Shown: positions 36,469-45,445 of the stretch, in pieces
Position numbering within the stretch: position 1 is the first letter of the stretch
Layout of the letters: each line of letters starts with the position of its first letter
Assembly (NCBI GenBank): GCA_019636535.1
Contig: JAHBXK010000003.1
Span: forward strand, 119,248-183,247
DNA: 64,000 nucleotides
Origin: Phycisphaeraceae bacterium
GTDB lineage: Bacteria > Planctomycetota > Phycisphaerae > Phycisphaerales > UBA1924
Direction: 5' to 3'
The notes under the pieces: model-generated
Seen by the model: only the letters and a program-made list of their open reading frames with translations
Databases searched by the model: none
What the model was told of the DNA's origin: nothing
Translations under genes and position numbers: made by a program

Positions 36469-36654
36469 TCAGTTGACCGGCGCTGCGCTCACGCGGGCCA
36501 CGTTGCTCATCCATCCGTCAACCGAGTCAATCCATCCCACGATGCGATGGCGTTGGGTGACGATGAGCAACACGACCAGCGCGATCACGAGGATCCGGTA
36601 GTTCCGGATCGACCGGTCCATCGACTCGATTCTTTCGTCGGCCGTTTTTGGCAT
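36469..36654 (-). CDS. Small single-pass membrane protein, 61 aa
   Basis: Not recognised. Charged N-terminus (ADERIESMDRSIRNYR), one hydrophobic helix (ILVIALVVLLIVTQ), and a short C-terminal tail. It lies 28 bp upstream of kdsA on the same strand and may share its transcript. Whether it is a real gene rests on the well-formed helix and spacing only. Confidence 0.45.
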   Translation of the reverse strand: MPKTADERIESMDRSIRNYRILVIALVVLLIVTQRHRIVGWIDSVDGWMSNVARVSAAPVN

Positions 36655-36822
36655 ATGAACGCTCGCGACTCTCGCGAGAGTGTTATCGGCGGGAGCGATT
36701 CGCCCGGATCAATCTCGGCTGCGTCTCACACGACCGAACGTACCCGGGCTGACGCGAGTTATGGGACGAATCCCAACCCAAAACCCCCGCTATTGGGGAT
36801 TGCGCGACAAGGCCCGGTCGGA

Positions 36823-37269
36823 TCAAAGCGACCGCCATTCAGCGGGCGCGCCACCCGAGTGAGTCACAGCTGACACTTCGATCTCGATCATCATCCGCGG
36901 ATCGGACAGCCCCGCTTGGATCATGGTCGCCGCGGGTCGAACGTGTTCGAACGCCTCTCGCAAGACCGGCCAGGTCAAAGGAAAGTCGTTGCGATCCTGG
37001 AGGATGTACCGCACTCGGACCACATCCTCGAGCGATGATCCAACGGCGTTCAGCGCCTCGCGGATGTTCATCAGGCACTGTCGAGTTTGCTCGACCACGG
37101 AATCGGCGATCGTCATCGTGCGGTAGTCGAATCCCGTTGTGCCCGCAACTTCAACGCGATCCCCAACGACTACCGCTCGGGAGTACCCGACCTCCGCCTC
37201 GAAGGAAGAACCGGACGAGAGCAGCACCCGTCGATTCGGCCCCGTTCCCACGTCCTGGCGCATGCTCAT
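36823..37269 (-). CDS. RidA family protein
   Basis: Homolog of enamine/imine deaminases (YjgF/YER057c/UK114). VEVAGTTGFDYRTM, QTRQCLMNIREALNAVGSSL, VVRVRYILQD and PAATMIQAGLSDPRMMIEIE cover the usual strands and the catalytic Arg region. The start ATG overlaps the stop of the upstream ferredoxin-TPR gene (ATGA), so they are likely co-translated. At 148 aa it is slightly longer than typical. Which imine it acts on is unknown. Confidence 0.88.
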   Translation of the reverse strand: MSMRQDVGTGPNRRVLLSSGSSFEAEVGYSRAVVVGDRVEVAGTTGFDYRTMTIADSVVEQTRQCLMNIREALNAVGSSLEDVVRVRYILQDRNDFPLTWPVLREAFEHVRPAATMIQAGLSDPRMMIEIEVSAVTHSGGAPAEWRSL

Positions 37270-39947
37270 GGCGCTTCGGCTCCACTCTCCTCGACCCGGC
37301 GTCGCGCTTCCTCAACCCACCGGCTGGCCTCCTGACTCCGACCGAGATGATTGAGGAGTTGGGCCATGCGACCGGCGAGTTCGGGATTGCGCGGAGCGAG
37401 GAGTGCTGCGCGCTCGAGCGTCTTGACCGCATCATCCGGGCGACCAGAGAACAGGTAGACCTGTGCCAAGTCGTGCAAGAGCGTTGAAGCGTCAGGCTCG
37501 ATCTCGACCGCACGCTCCAGTGCGCTCACTGCGCCATCCAAGAGCGTCCTGACGGCCTTCGCAGTTTCTGATGGACCCTGCGCGGCCTGAATTCCTCCGG
37601 CCGCTTGCGCGGTCTGGGCCATGGACAGCCCGATCGACGCGAGATCCCATGCGCTGTAGCCCACGGCATCGGCTGCGCGACTGAACAGAACCGCCGCTTG
37701 GTCCAGGCGGCCCCGCTGCACCATGATGTTCGCCGCCGATACAAAGACGCTGGGCAATCCGGAATGGGGGCCGAGCCGCTCGGCGCGATCGACGGCATCC
37801 TGCGAAAGTACGCCCGCTCGCTCGGTCTCACCGAGTTGCATGAACAACCCCGCCGCGGCAACCGCCCGATGGCCTCGGTTGGTGGGAACTCTCAACGCCT
37901 GATCGACAAGTGCGCGCACTCGCTCGCTCTCTCCCCAAGAGAGTTTGAATCGGGCGGCTTGGATCAGCGCCTCAGCGTCGTGCCGCCTCTCCGCAGCAAC
38001 AACCGCAAGTTCCACTAATTCCTCGGCCCTTTGACGATCCTGAACCTGAAGCATGGTCGAGGCTGCGCCAAAGTAGGTCGAAGGAGGGAGGTGACGCTCC
38101 GCAAGGCGAGTATCCCACATCGCCCGCGCTATGGCTCGGCCGTCCTGACCTCGCCCCGCGACTTCCGCCGCGAGGGAGGCTCTGACCTGATCGAGGTCGG
38201 GGTGTCGATCCAACGCCTCTCGCATCATCTCCCTGGCTTCGTCCTGGCTTCGGCCTAGAAATTGCATGAGTTGCGCTGTCTGAAAGACCAGCCCATCACG
38301 AGGGCGGCCCGTGCGAATCACGTGCCTGAATTCCACCTCGGCTGCTTCGAGTTCGTCCAGCACGGCCAAGCCATACGCCAGATTCAAGCGTTGGTCGGGC
38401 GTCAGTCCCCAACCGAATCCGCGTCGGACGGGCACTGTCCCCTTTGACTGCGTGATGCGCCAAGGCGGCCCATCGGCCACCCGGTAATGACCCACAGTTC
38501 GTTCCGCGAGGCGTCGCTGAGAAACCGAAACCTCGAACTCAGGTCGAAAGACAGCACTGAGCGGCACTGTCATGCGCGCGTACAACTCGCTCGCTCGCCA
38601 GGTGTGATACCGAATGAACCCCGCCCACATCCCAACGATGACCAACAACAACGTTCCGAGGAGTGTCGCCCAGCCCGCGGGACGAATCGAGCCCTTGGCC
38701 TTGAGTTGGAGATTCACCAGGCGAACGGAGTGATCTCGGATCATCCTCCAACACTTGTGAACCAAATACGTGCCGATGCCCGCGATGCCGACCGCCATCA
38801 GCAGCGGCACTTCGTTCAGAAACCCGCGATAGGCCATCATGAATGCGAGGAAGCAACCTGCGAACACCCACTCCTCGCGCCGCGTGAGGTCGTACCGAGC
38901 CTCTCTCGCGGCGCGTGCGACCGCGGCCCGCGCACGAGCGTCTTGATCTCGAGGTCGAGTGACGACAGCGGGCTTGCCGATGCCGTAACGCAGAGCGTCG
39001 TTGGGGCAGACGCTCACGCAGTCCATGCACTTCATGCAGCCGGGATCCATCACGACGCCGAAGTCGCGGACTTCCTCGTGGACGCGAACATTCGATGTGC
39101 ACACGGCCGTGCAGTGACCGCACTGGTTGCAGTCGTCGTTCACGCGGATGCGTCCGATGGCGAGTTTGTCGACCGGAGCAAAGAACCCGCCGTACGGGCA
39201 TCCGTACGTGCAGAACCCCTTGCTGCCCAGAAAGTAGACGCACGCGAATCCGATGATGAGGAAGAATGGGATCGCGGTGTACCACGCGGGGAACGTGGCC
39301 CAGAAGTCCTGCACGAGCAACTCGGTGCGGATGGTCGGCAACGGCTCGCTCTGACCCAACCAGACCGGCAATCGCCCCCAGCGGTCGGCGAACAGGGGGC
39401 GGATGACTTCGCGGTGGAAGACGGGCCAGACGAACATGTACAGGGCGATTCCCAGCGGCGCATAGAGCAACAGCCGCGAACGGAAGGGCTTGGGCCTCAC
39501 GCCCAGCTTCATCATCGACCACGAACAAAGGTCCTGCAGGGCGACCACATGGCAGGCCCAGCCGCAGAACCACCGACCCATCACCATCGTGGAAACGATG
39601 GCGAGCGCAAACATGATGAACCCGGCGTTGATGGTGCCCTCACGCAGCGTCTGCATGCTCTCGCTCGGTTCGACGGGCGCGAGGGTCATTCCCGTGACGA
39701 GCCAATGTACGATGTGCGCGCCGATCAGCACGTGGACCAGGATGAGCACACCGGCGCGCCATCGACCCATGCGGGAATGGGCGATCGTGGTGTGGCCTGA
39801 CTGCCACGCGTTCCGCCCACCGCGATGCGCACGAGCCGCGCCAGAATCAGGGACGGACGGAAGATCGACCGGCGCGGACAGGACTCGCAGCCGGACTTGC
39901 CGGGGAGCACAGGAACGTTCGCTTGCGCCTGATGATGCTTGCATCAT
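37266..39947 (-). CDS. Membrane 4Fe-4S protein (CcoG/NapH-like) fused to a TPR domain
   Basis: The first half has multiple membrane helices, with GRWFCGWACHVVALQDL and CTYGCPYGGF cysteine motifs. Two classic ferredoxin clusters follow, CNQCGHCTAVC and CMKCMDCVSVCP, as in NapH, NosR and CcoG proteins. A further TM pair comes next, then about 380 residues of TPR-type helix repeats (for example LAYGLAVLDELEAAEVEF and LAQVYLFSGRPDDAVKTL). The fusion is unusual. GTG 40016, ATG 39965 or ATG 39947 could be the start; the last has GAGG five bases upstream. It is translationally coupled to RidA. Electron donor, partner and substrate are unknown. Confidence 0.85.
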   Translation of the reverse strand: MMQASSGASERSCAPRQVRLRVLSAPVDLPSVPDSGAARAHRGGRNAWQSGHTTIAHSRMGRWRAGVLILVHVLIGAHIVHWLVTGMTLAPVEPSESMQTLREGTINAGFIMFALAIVSTMVMGRWFCGWACHVVALQDLCSWSMMKLGVRPKPFRSRLLLYAPLGIALYMFVWPVFHREVIRPLFADRWGRLPVWLGQSEPLPTIRTELLVQDFWATFPAWYTAIPFFLIIGFACVYFLGSKGFCTYGCPYGGFFAPVDKLAIGRIRVNDDCNQCGHCTAVCTSNVRVHEEVRDFGVVMDPGCMKCMDCVSVCPNDALRYGIGKPAVVTRPRDQDARARAAVARAAREARYDLTRREEWVFAGCFLAFMMAYRGFLNEVPLLMAVGIAGIGTYLVHKCWRMIRDHSVRLVNLQLKAKGSIRPAGWATLLGTLLLVIVGMWAGFIRYHTWRASELYARMTVPLSAVFRPEFEVSVSQRRLAERTVGHYRVADGPPWRITQSKGTVPVRRGFGWGLTPDQRLNLAYGLAVLDELEAAEVEFRHVIRTGRPRDGLVFQTAQLMQFLGRSQDEAREMMREALDRHPDLDQVRASLAAEVAGRGQDGRAIARAMWDTRLAERHLPPSTYFGAASTMLQVQDRQRAEELVELAVVAAERRHDAEALIQAARFKLSWGESERVRALVDQALRVPTNRGHRAVAAAGLFMQLGETERAGVLSQDAVDRAERLGPHSGLPSVFVSAANIMVQRGRLDQAAVLFSRAADAVGYSAWDLASIGLSMAQTAQAAGGIQAAQGPSETAKAVRTLLDGAVSALERAVEIEPDASTLLHDLAQVYLFSGRPDDAVKTLERAALLAPRNPELAGRMAQLLNHLGRSQEASRWVEEARRRVEESGAEAP

Positions 39948-40082
39948 GCCGGCCTCGGCCTCCATGCCAAAATCGCAGTACAACCGGCCACAAAGCCAAG
40001 TCGTCAGCCGCGTCACAAAGTGTAAGCGAGGAAGAGGGCTCGCCGGATGGGTTCCGCAGAACGTACCGCCCCGATCGAGGAT

Positions 40083-40535
40083 TCATGCGCGACGCAAGGC
40101 GGAGCGGATCCGCTCAACGATGGTGTACTCGGCCAAGTCCAGCAATTCCCCCGCGTCGAGGAGTTTGCCTCCGCACTCGGTGCACACGCAGATGAGCACG
40201 TGCCGCTGCTGCTCGTGTTCAACCTCGACGAGGATCGATCCGTCGCGGGGGCAGATTAACCCTCCGAGCGCCTCCGCTCCCCGCGGGTTCTGGCGGTTGG
40301 TGGAGAACGGGCCGACATCGACCTGTCCCGCCGCCTTCATGCTCAACAACGCCTCCAGTTCGTGACGGTCGAGCCAGACACTGCCACACAAGGCGCAGCG
40401 ATCGACCGTCACCGATGCGGGCTTCGAGTCGATCTCGCCCCGGACCGTCACTTTCTCCATGAGCGTGGCGTCCTTCGGACATCGCAAACGCGTGTCGCGG
40501 GCTTCGATCTCATGCTTGTGAGAACGGGTGGTCAT
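40083..40535 (-). CDS. Double zinc-ribbon (TFIIB-type) protein
   Basis: Two zf-TFIIB-type ribbons are visible. The first is LRCPKDATLMEKV with RCALCGSVWLDRHELEALL; the second is ICPRDGSILVEVE with CVCTECGGKLLDAGELLDL. Both follow the C-P-x-D ... C-x-x-C-G-x-x-W/L-D-x-x-E-L pattern. At 150 aa there is no other domain. Function of the family is not established. It lies upstream of the ferredoxin-TPR gene on the same strand. Confidence 0.85.
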   Translation of the reverse strand: MTTRSHKHEIEARDTRLRCPKDATLMEKVTVRGEIDSKPASVTVDRCALCGSVWLDRHELEALLSMKAAGQVDVGPFSTNRQNPRGAEALGGLICPRDGSILVEVEHEQQRHVLICVCTECGGKLLDAGELLDLAEYTIVERIRSALRRA

Positions 40536-40616
40536 TGGTCGGGTCGGAGTGGCCCGCTGAGTGTATCGGGTCTCGACCGCGGTCGGTCAGGCCACGCAGG
40601 GTTGATACGATCGGTC

Positions 40617-41768
40617 GTGTCAGCGAACAAGCCGGACCAGTCGCCACCCATCTTCGATGCTCACCTCGACCTTGCATATCTCGCGGTTCGGGGGCGCGAC
40701 ATGCTGGCTCAGGTCCAGCACCGAGGAGAAGCCTGCCACCTCGAACCGCACCCGCCCAGCGCGATCACGCTCCGGAGCCTCGAACCAACGCCGGGCGACT
40801 TCGGCGGAGTCCGCATGGCGTTGGGGACCATCTTCACGGAGCCGGTCGAGTCGGTCGAGAACGTGACCGGACCGGAGCAGTACGTCGCCAGCGATGTGGA
40901 AGCCTCGCACAGAGCCGGGAGGGCACAACTCGAGGCCTACCTGACATGGCGCGATCAGGGGCTGATCGACTTGGACCTTCGTCGCCGGCTTCGAAGTGAG
41001 CCCGGCACAGGTGAGATTCGCGGCGGCATGGGCGTGACCGAACCGGCCGCGCTGGCACCCGAGCGTCTGGTTAGCAGGTTGCCTCCACGGCCTCCGCTTT
41101 CGATCGGTGTACTTGTTGAGAACGCGGACCCGATCCGATCCCCGGACGAACTTGGCTGGTGGCGAGAGCGTGGTGTCGTGGCGATTGGCATGGCTTGGGC
41201 CAAGCGTTCGCGGTACGCGGGAGGCAACGCGACGTCCATCGGCCTCAGCGATCTGGGCCGAGCCCTGGTCAGCCAGATGGACCGGCTGCGAATCGTCCAC
41301 GACGCTTCGCACTTGTCAGACCGCTCCTTTGATGAGCTGCAAGACGCGACCGACCGGCCTGTCATGGCGTCGCACTCAAACTGCCGGGCGCTGCTCGGCG
41401 ATGCCGCAGACCAGCGCCACCTGAACGACCACCAGATCAGGCGAATCGTGGAGAGAGGTGGAGTCATCGGATTGAATTTGTTCTCGATGTTCCTCGACAG
41501 CGCCGCGCGAAAGACAGGCCGTGCGTCGTTGGAATCGTGCGTCCGGCACGTCGACCACATCTGCGAGATCGCCGGCGGACGATCGAACGTTGGGCTCGGC
41601 ACCGACATTGACGGAGGATTCGCGGCCGATCGACTGCCGCAGGGGATCGATCGACCCGCCGACCTCGTTCGCCTCTTCGAGGCTCTGCGCAACGCCGGAT
41701 GGAGTGATCGCGACCTGTTCGCGTTCGCCTGTGGCAACTGGGTGCGTTTCTTCAACGCAGTGCTTTGA
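40617..41768 (+). CDS. Membrane dipeptidase (peptidase M19) family protein
   Basis: Predicted zinc dipeptidase. Metal ligands and core motifs: IFDAHLDLAYL (HxD), SIGVLVENADPI (bridging Glu), IVHDASHLSDRSF, VMASHSNCRAL and NVGLGTDIDGGF. No signal peptide is visible, so it is probably cytoplasmic. The start is taken as GTG 40617, 81 bp from the divergent zinc-ribbon gene; the frame is open upstream to 40362 only because it opposes that gene. Length 383 aa. Confidence 0.88.
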   Translation: MSANKPDQSPPIFDAHLDLAYLAVRGRDMLAQVQHRGEACHLEPHPPSAITLRSLEPTPGDFGGVRMALGTIFTEPVESVENVTGPEQYVASDVEASHRAGRAQLEAYLTWRDQGLIDLDLRRRLRSEPGTGEIRGGMGVTEPAALAPERLVSRLPPRPPLSIGVLVENADPIRSPDELGWWRERGVVAIGMAWAKRSRYAGGNATSIGLSDLGRALVSQMDRLRIVHDASHLSDRSFDELQDATDRPVMASHSNCRALLGDAADQRHLNDHQIRRIVERGGVIGLNLFSMFLDSAARKTGRASLESCVRHVDHICEIAGGRSNVGLGTDIDGGFAADRLPQGIDRPADLVRLFEALRNAGWSDRDLFAFACGNWVRFFNAVL

Positions 41769-41798
41769 CCGTCGGCAGACAGAGTGGTCGTCCGGGAC

Positions 41799-42836
41799 TC
41801 ACTCAACGTCTGCAACCGTCACAGACAAAGATCTCTCATCGGCCACGGTCGCCTCGCGCTCAGCCCGGCAGTGCATGCACCAGACGTGCGGCTCTCCGAT
41901 GGGCCCGAATGCCAGCGCGCCGAATCCGCCGAGCGTCTGAGGATCGATCATGGTGTGTCTCGGAGGCGGCAAGGTCTTCACACGAGAGAGAAACTGATTC
42001 TGGAATCGGGCCTCGTGCCTCGAAAACTCGGGGTTGTTGACCGTGTGGGCGTAGTACTTGTTCAACCGCTCCTGCAACTCGCTGATCCGCCGACTACTCG
42101 ACGGGTGCGTCGAGAACCAGTCGACGCCGCCACCCCCGCCTCCTGCCCGAGCCAAGATCTGCTGGACTTCGATCGCGCCGACAGGGTCGTACTTGATGCG
42201 CTCCATGTAGCGCATGCCGAGCCGGTCCGCCTCAACCTCCTGATCGCGGCTGAAACTCAACGAGGCGACCTGGCCGACGGTGGCCCCGGCGGCTGCGCCA
42301 GCACCGATCGCCGTGCCCTTGCCATCGCCCGCGGCAGCACCGATCAAGCCGCCGATGACAGCGCCGCCGATCGTGGTCAGCGTGGCCTGCGCAAAGCGCT
42401 CGCTGGTGTGACGGGCTGTGACGTGCCCGATCTCGTGACCCAGCACGGCGGCCAATTGGGCCTCGTTGGTCATCTCCTCTGTGAGACCGCGAGAGATGAA
42501 CACCTTGCCGCCGGGCAGCGCGAAGGCGTTGATGACTTTGCTATCGAGAAGTGTGAACTCCCATGGGAGTGTCGGGAAGTCGGCCTCGGTGACTTCGGCG
42601 AGTCGATTGCCGATATCGCGCACGTAGGCTTGCAACTCGGGGCTGGGGACCGCCCCTCCAAACTCCTGCGTGAGCGCCGGGGCATTCTCGGCGCCAATCC
42701 GGATCTCCTCTGTCCGGCTCAGCGCCAGCATCTGGCTGCGACCGGTCGCGGGATTGGTCTTGCATCCCGGCAATGCAACGCCGATGGCGAGCAGAATGGT
42801 CAAGGCATAGAAGACGGATCGAACGCATCGGAGCAT
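41799..42836 (-). CDS. M48 family metalloprotease (lipoprotein)
   Basis: Exported zinc protease of the BepA/LoiP type. The signal peptide ends in LPGC, a lipobox. Zinc site HEIGHVTARH with the third ligand Glu in EVEADRLGM. A Gly/Ala-rich membrane-like stretch (IGGAVIGGLIGAAAGDG) lies between. The C-terminal 70 residues carry a Cys pair (WCMHC) outside the usual domain. Length 345 aa. A role in outer-membrane quality control is inferred from the family. Confidence 0.9.
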   Translation of the reverse strand: MLRCVRSVFYALTILLAIGVALPGCKTNPATGRSQMLALSRTEEIRIGAENAPALTQEFGGAVPSPELQAYVRDIGNRLAEVTEADFPTLPWEFTLLDSKVINAFALPGGKVFISRGLTEEMTNEAQLAAVLGHEIGHVTARHTSERFAQATLTTIGGAVIGGLIGAAAGDGKGTAIGAGAAAGATVGQVASLSFSRDQEVEADRLGMRYMERIKYDPVGAIEVQQILARAGGGGGGVDWFSTHPSSSRRISELQERLNKYYAHTVNNPEFSRHEARFQNQFLSRVKTLPPPRHTMIDPQTLGGFGALAFGPIGEPHVWCMHCRAEREATVADERSLSVTVADVE

Positions 42837-42963
42837 GGGCGGCCTCCGGGATCAGGATTGATGCATCTTACAACCTACGATCGGTCGAAGGAGCGGGTGC
42901 GGGTGATCGCCCGAACTCCCCGCAAGAACCTTGAATCGACGCTCGATCGCGCACAAACGATCC

Positions 42964-43764
42964 ATGCCCAGTTCTCAATCGACAGTTCGGCCACCCAATT
43001 CCAATCTCGGCCAGCCCGGCTGGACGTCGGCCGACCTTGCGCACGACCCGCACGCCGACAGCGCCAAACCCGCCAAGGTCCGAGCGATGTTCGCGGCGAT
43101 CGCACGGTCCTACGACCTGAACAACCGACTCCACTCGATTTGGCAGGACCAGGCTTGGCGGAGGCACGCCGTGCGCCGAGCCGACGTGCGTGCCGGAGAT
43201 CACGTGCTCGACGTGGCCTGCGGCACGGGCGACCTGACGCTCGCGTTCGCCCGAACGGCTGCAGCGCGTATCGTAGGGCTGGACTTCACGGCCGAGATGC
43301 TCGATGTTGCGCGTAACAAGACTGCCAGACATATGGCCGCCGAAGGTCGGGTCGAGTACCTGCAGGGCGATGCCCAGGACTTGCCCTTCGAGGATGCCTC
43401 GTTCGATGTGGTCTCGATCGCCTTCGGGATCAGGAATGTCCAAGATCCCGGACGGGCGGTGCGTGAGTTCCGCCGCGTGCTGCGGCCGGGCGGCCGGCTG
43501 ATGGTGCTGGAGTTCGCCGAGCCGACGCTCGCGCCTGTGCGTTGGTTCAACATGTTTTACTGCCGGCGCGTCATGCCGATCACCGCCACGCTGATCAGTG
43601 GCGACCGCACCGGGGCGTACAAGTATCTGCCGCGTTCGGTTGAGACATTTATGAGCCCGGAGGACTTGAAAGGGCTCTTGGTCTCGGCCGAGTTCGTGGA
43701 ACCCCGGGACTGGCAACTCAGTCTGGGGATCTGCCGCTGTTATCGGGCATCGGCAGCAGGGTGA
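42964..43764 (+). CDS. menG: UbiE/MenG-type quinone methyltransferase
   Basis: SAM-dependent C-methyltransferase for menaquinone or ubiquinone. Motif I is VLDVACGTGDLTLAF, and LDFTAEMLDVARNK, FDVVSIAFGIRNVQDP and FRRVLRPGGRLMVLEFAEP follow in order. YKYLPRSVETFMSPEDL near the C-terminus is characteristic of UbiE/MenG. ATG 42964 gives 266 aa; another ATG at 42931 is in frame. The quinone used cannot be told; MenG is chosen because planctomycetes typically use menaquinone. Confidence 0.9.
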   Translation: MPSSQSTVRPPNSNLGQPGWTSADLAHDPHADSAKPAKVRAMFAAIARSYDLNNRLHSIWQDQAWRRHAVRRADVRAGDHVLDVACGTGDLTLAFARTAAARIVGLDFTAEMLDVARNKTARHMAAEGRVEYLQGDAQDLPFEDASFDVVSIAFGIRNVQDPGRAVREFRRVLRPGGRLMVLEFAEPTLAPVRWFNMFYCRRVMPITATLISGDRTGAYKYLPRSVETFMSPEDLKGLLVSAEFVEPRDWQLSLGICRCYRASAAG

Positions 43765-44012
43765 GGGCCCTACGAGGTTCAGGGAACGGTCGGACTTGCG
43801 CGGCACCCCCGGCGCTCGTGCTTATCAGACGCGCTGCGCAAGTCGCGCACCAGCCAGCTCGTTGCTCGAAGAACCGGCTCGAAGTCACGCCGAATCGCTG
43901 CTCAATTCGATGGATGGACGGTCGAGATGGCCCTGGGGCTGGGACACGAATCCACCCCTCGGCCGCTCTTGTTTCGAACACCCATCCACCTCTCTCACGG
44001 AGCAGCAGCACA

Positions 44013-44720
44013 ATGGAAAGACAAGCAATGGTCGAACGGTTCTTCGAGATCCTGATCACGGGCGATCGTCCGACCGCCCGGCGCTTCGTTGCCGAAGCGG
44101 AATCTGAACTGGGCCGCGCTGAGGCGCTGGTCACCGAGGTCTTCTGGCCGACGTACGAACTCATCCAGAAGTTGCACCGCGAGGATCACTTGCAGGTGCT
44201 CAACTACAACTTTGCGACACGGCTCTTGCGGTGGCTGGTCGACCAGAATGCCGCCAAACTGCGCCAAGCACCCCGGGTCAACCGATCGGTGTTCGCCATG
44301 TGCGGACAATCCGAGGGAGAGGAACTCGGCGCGCAAATGGCCATCGACCTGCTCGAAGGCGCCGGCTTCGACGTGAACTTCGCCGGGGGAGGTGTCGCAA
44401 ACGACGAAGTGCTCGCCCGGGTGCAGGACGAGAAGCCGGATGTCCTGCTGGCGTTCTGCTCCGCCGCATCCGACCTGCCGAGCATCCGGTCGCTCATCGA
44501 CACGCTGCACGAGATCGGGGCCTGCCCGAACCTGCAATTCGCCGTCGGCGGGGGAGTCTTCAACCGAGCCGAAGGTCTGGCCGAGGAGATTGGCGCAGAC
44601 GTCTGGGCCTCACACCCGCTCGAACTGGTGGAAAGCCTGGTTTCGGCTCCGAACCAGCGTGCCAATGAGAGCCAGCGCACTGTTGGCCGGACACGGCGCA
44701 CCAAGGCCAAGGCAGCCTGA
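44013..44720 (+). CDS. Cobalamin-binding-domain-like protein lacking the DxHxxG histidine
   Basis: The N-terminal half is helical, like the cap of B12-binding regulators (methionine synthase or MerR-type). The C-terminal Rossmann-like part has SVFAMCGQSEGEELGAQMAI, GFDVNFAGGGVANDEV, PDVLLAFCSAAS and LQFAVGGGVFN. The usual DxHxxG cobalamin-ligand motif reads SEGEELG, with no His. It may bind another ligand or B12 without His ligation. ATG 44013 gives 235 aa; no DNA-binding domain is visible. Confidence 0.72.
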   Translation: MERQAMVERFFEILITGDRPTARRFVAEAESELGRAEALVTEVFWPTYELIQKLHREDHLQVLNYNFATRLLRWLVDQNAAKLRQAPRVNRSVFAMCGQSEGEELGAQMAIDLLEGAGFDVNFAGGGVANDEVLARVQDEKPDVLLAFCSAASDLPSIRSLIDTLHEIGACPNLQFAVGGGVFNRAEGLAEEIGADVWASHPLELVESLVSAPNQRANESQRTVGRTRRTKAKAA

Positions 44721-44757
44721 AGACTTAACAAAAATCTAACAAATTCTCGCCGGACGT

Positions 44758-44787
44758 GCGACCCTTCCGTGAAATCGGAAGGGTCGC
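44758..44787 (+). terminator. Hairpin with 12-bp perfect stem between two genes
   Basis: GCGACCCTTCCG / CGGAAGGGTCGC with loop TGAAAT. It lies about 40 bp after the B12-like gene and 74 bp before the sigma-factor gene. It lacks a strong T tract, so it could be a weak terminator or a leader hairpin of the sigma operon. Confidence 0.45.
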
Positions 44788-44860
44788 CGTCGTTTCGGCA
44801 TCAACATGGAACAGAAGTCGTGATGAAACCGTCTGGTAGGAAGGGGGTAGGAGTAGGGTC

Positions 44861-45445
44861 ATGACCCGTTCTCTCGAGCGCCGGTTAATCGAGCAAGCGA
44901 TTCTCGGAGACAAGAACGCTGCCGAGCAGTTGATCCGCGCACACCAGGCATCGCTCTACGCCTACATGCTCCGGATCTCGGGGCGTAGCGACGTCGCCGA
45001 GGACGTGGTTCAAGACGCGTTCGTTCGTGCGCTGACCAACCTCACCAGGTTTGATTTCCGCTTTCGGTTCTCGACTTGGCTCTTCACAATCGCCAAGAGA
45101 CTCCACGTCAACGCGTGCCAGAAGCACAAGCCCGCGTACGACAGCGACGTGGTCGGCGGGATCGGCGGCGGGGGTGGACCGCCTTCAACCCGCACCGTTG
45201 AAGATGAAGTGACGGAGAACGCCAAAGCAGCGATCGACTATGCACTCACCGGTCTGAGCGAAGAACAGCGTGAAATCGTGGTTCTGTTCCATCAACTCGA
45301 CTGGCCGATCGCACAGATCGCAGAGTACATGGACATGCCCGAAGGAACGGTGAAGAGCCACCTGCACAGGGGACGCATCCGGATGCGTGCCGCCCTGCAG
45401 GAACACCGTGAACACCTCGCTCACGTAGAGGAGGTCTGGCGTTGA
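44861..45445 (+). CDS. ECF-type RNA polymerase sigma factor
   Basis: Region 2: LIRAHQASLYAYMLRISG and AEDVVQDAFVRALTNLTRF with FSTWLFTIAKRLHVNAC. Region 4: LTGLSEEQREIVVLFHQL followed by IAQIAEYMDMPEGTVKSHL, a helix-turn-helix. A Gly-rich linker (GGIGGGGGPPS) joins them. At 194 aa it is a standard ECF sigma. Its TGA stop overlaps the TTG start of the next gene, which encodes a one-TM protein; this is the usual sigma/anti-sigma layout. Confidence 0.92.
   Translation: MTRSLERRLIEQAILGDKNAAEQLIRAHQASLYAYMLRISGRSDVAEDVVQDAFVRALTNLTRFDFRFRFSTWLFTIAKRLHVNACQKHKPAYDSDVVGGIGGGGGPPSTRTVEDEVTENAKAAIDYALTGLSEEQREIVVLFHQLDWPIAQIAEYMDMPEGTVKSHLHRGRIRMRAALQEHREHLAHVEEVWR

Noticed and set aside
38487..39800. 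Plus-strand frame of 437 codons opposite the ferredoxin-TPR gene
   Set aside because: Composition is Arg/His/Gln-rich and complementary to well-supported cysteine motifs on the minus strand.
41784..43316. Plus-strand frame of 510 codons across the M48 protease and menG start
   Set aside because: Covers the antisense of the M48 gene and part of menG in another frame; no domain.
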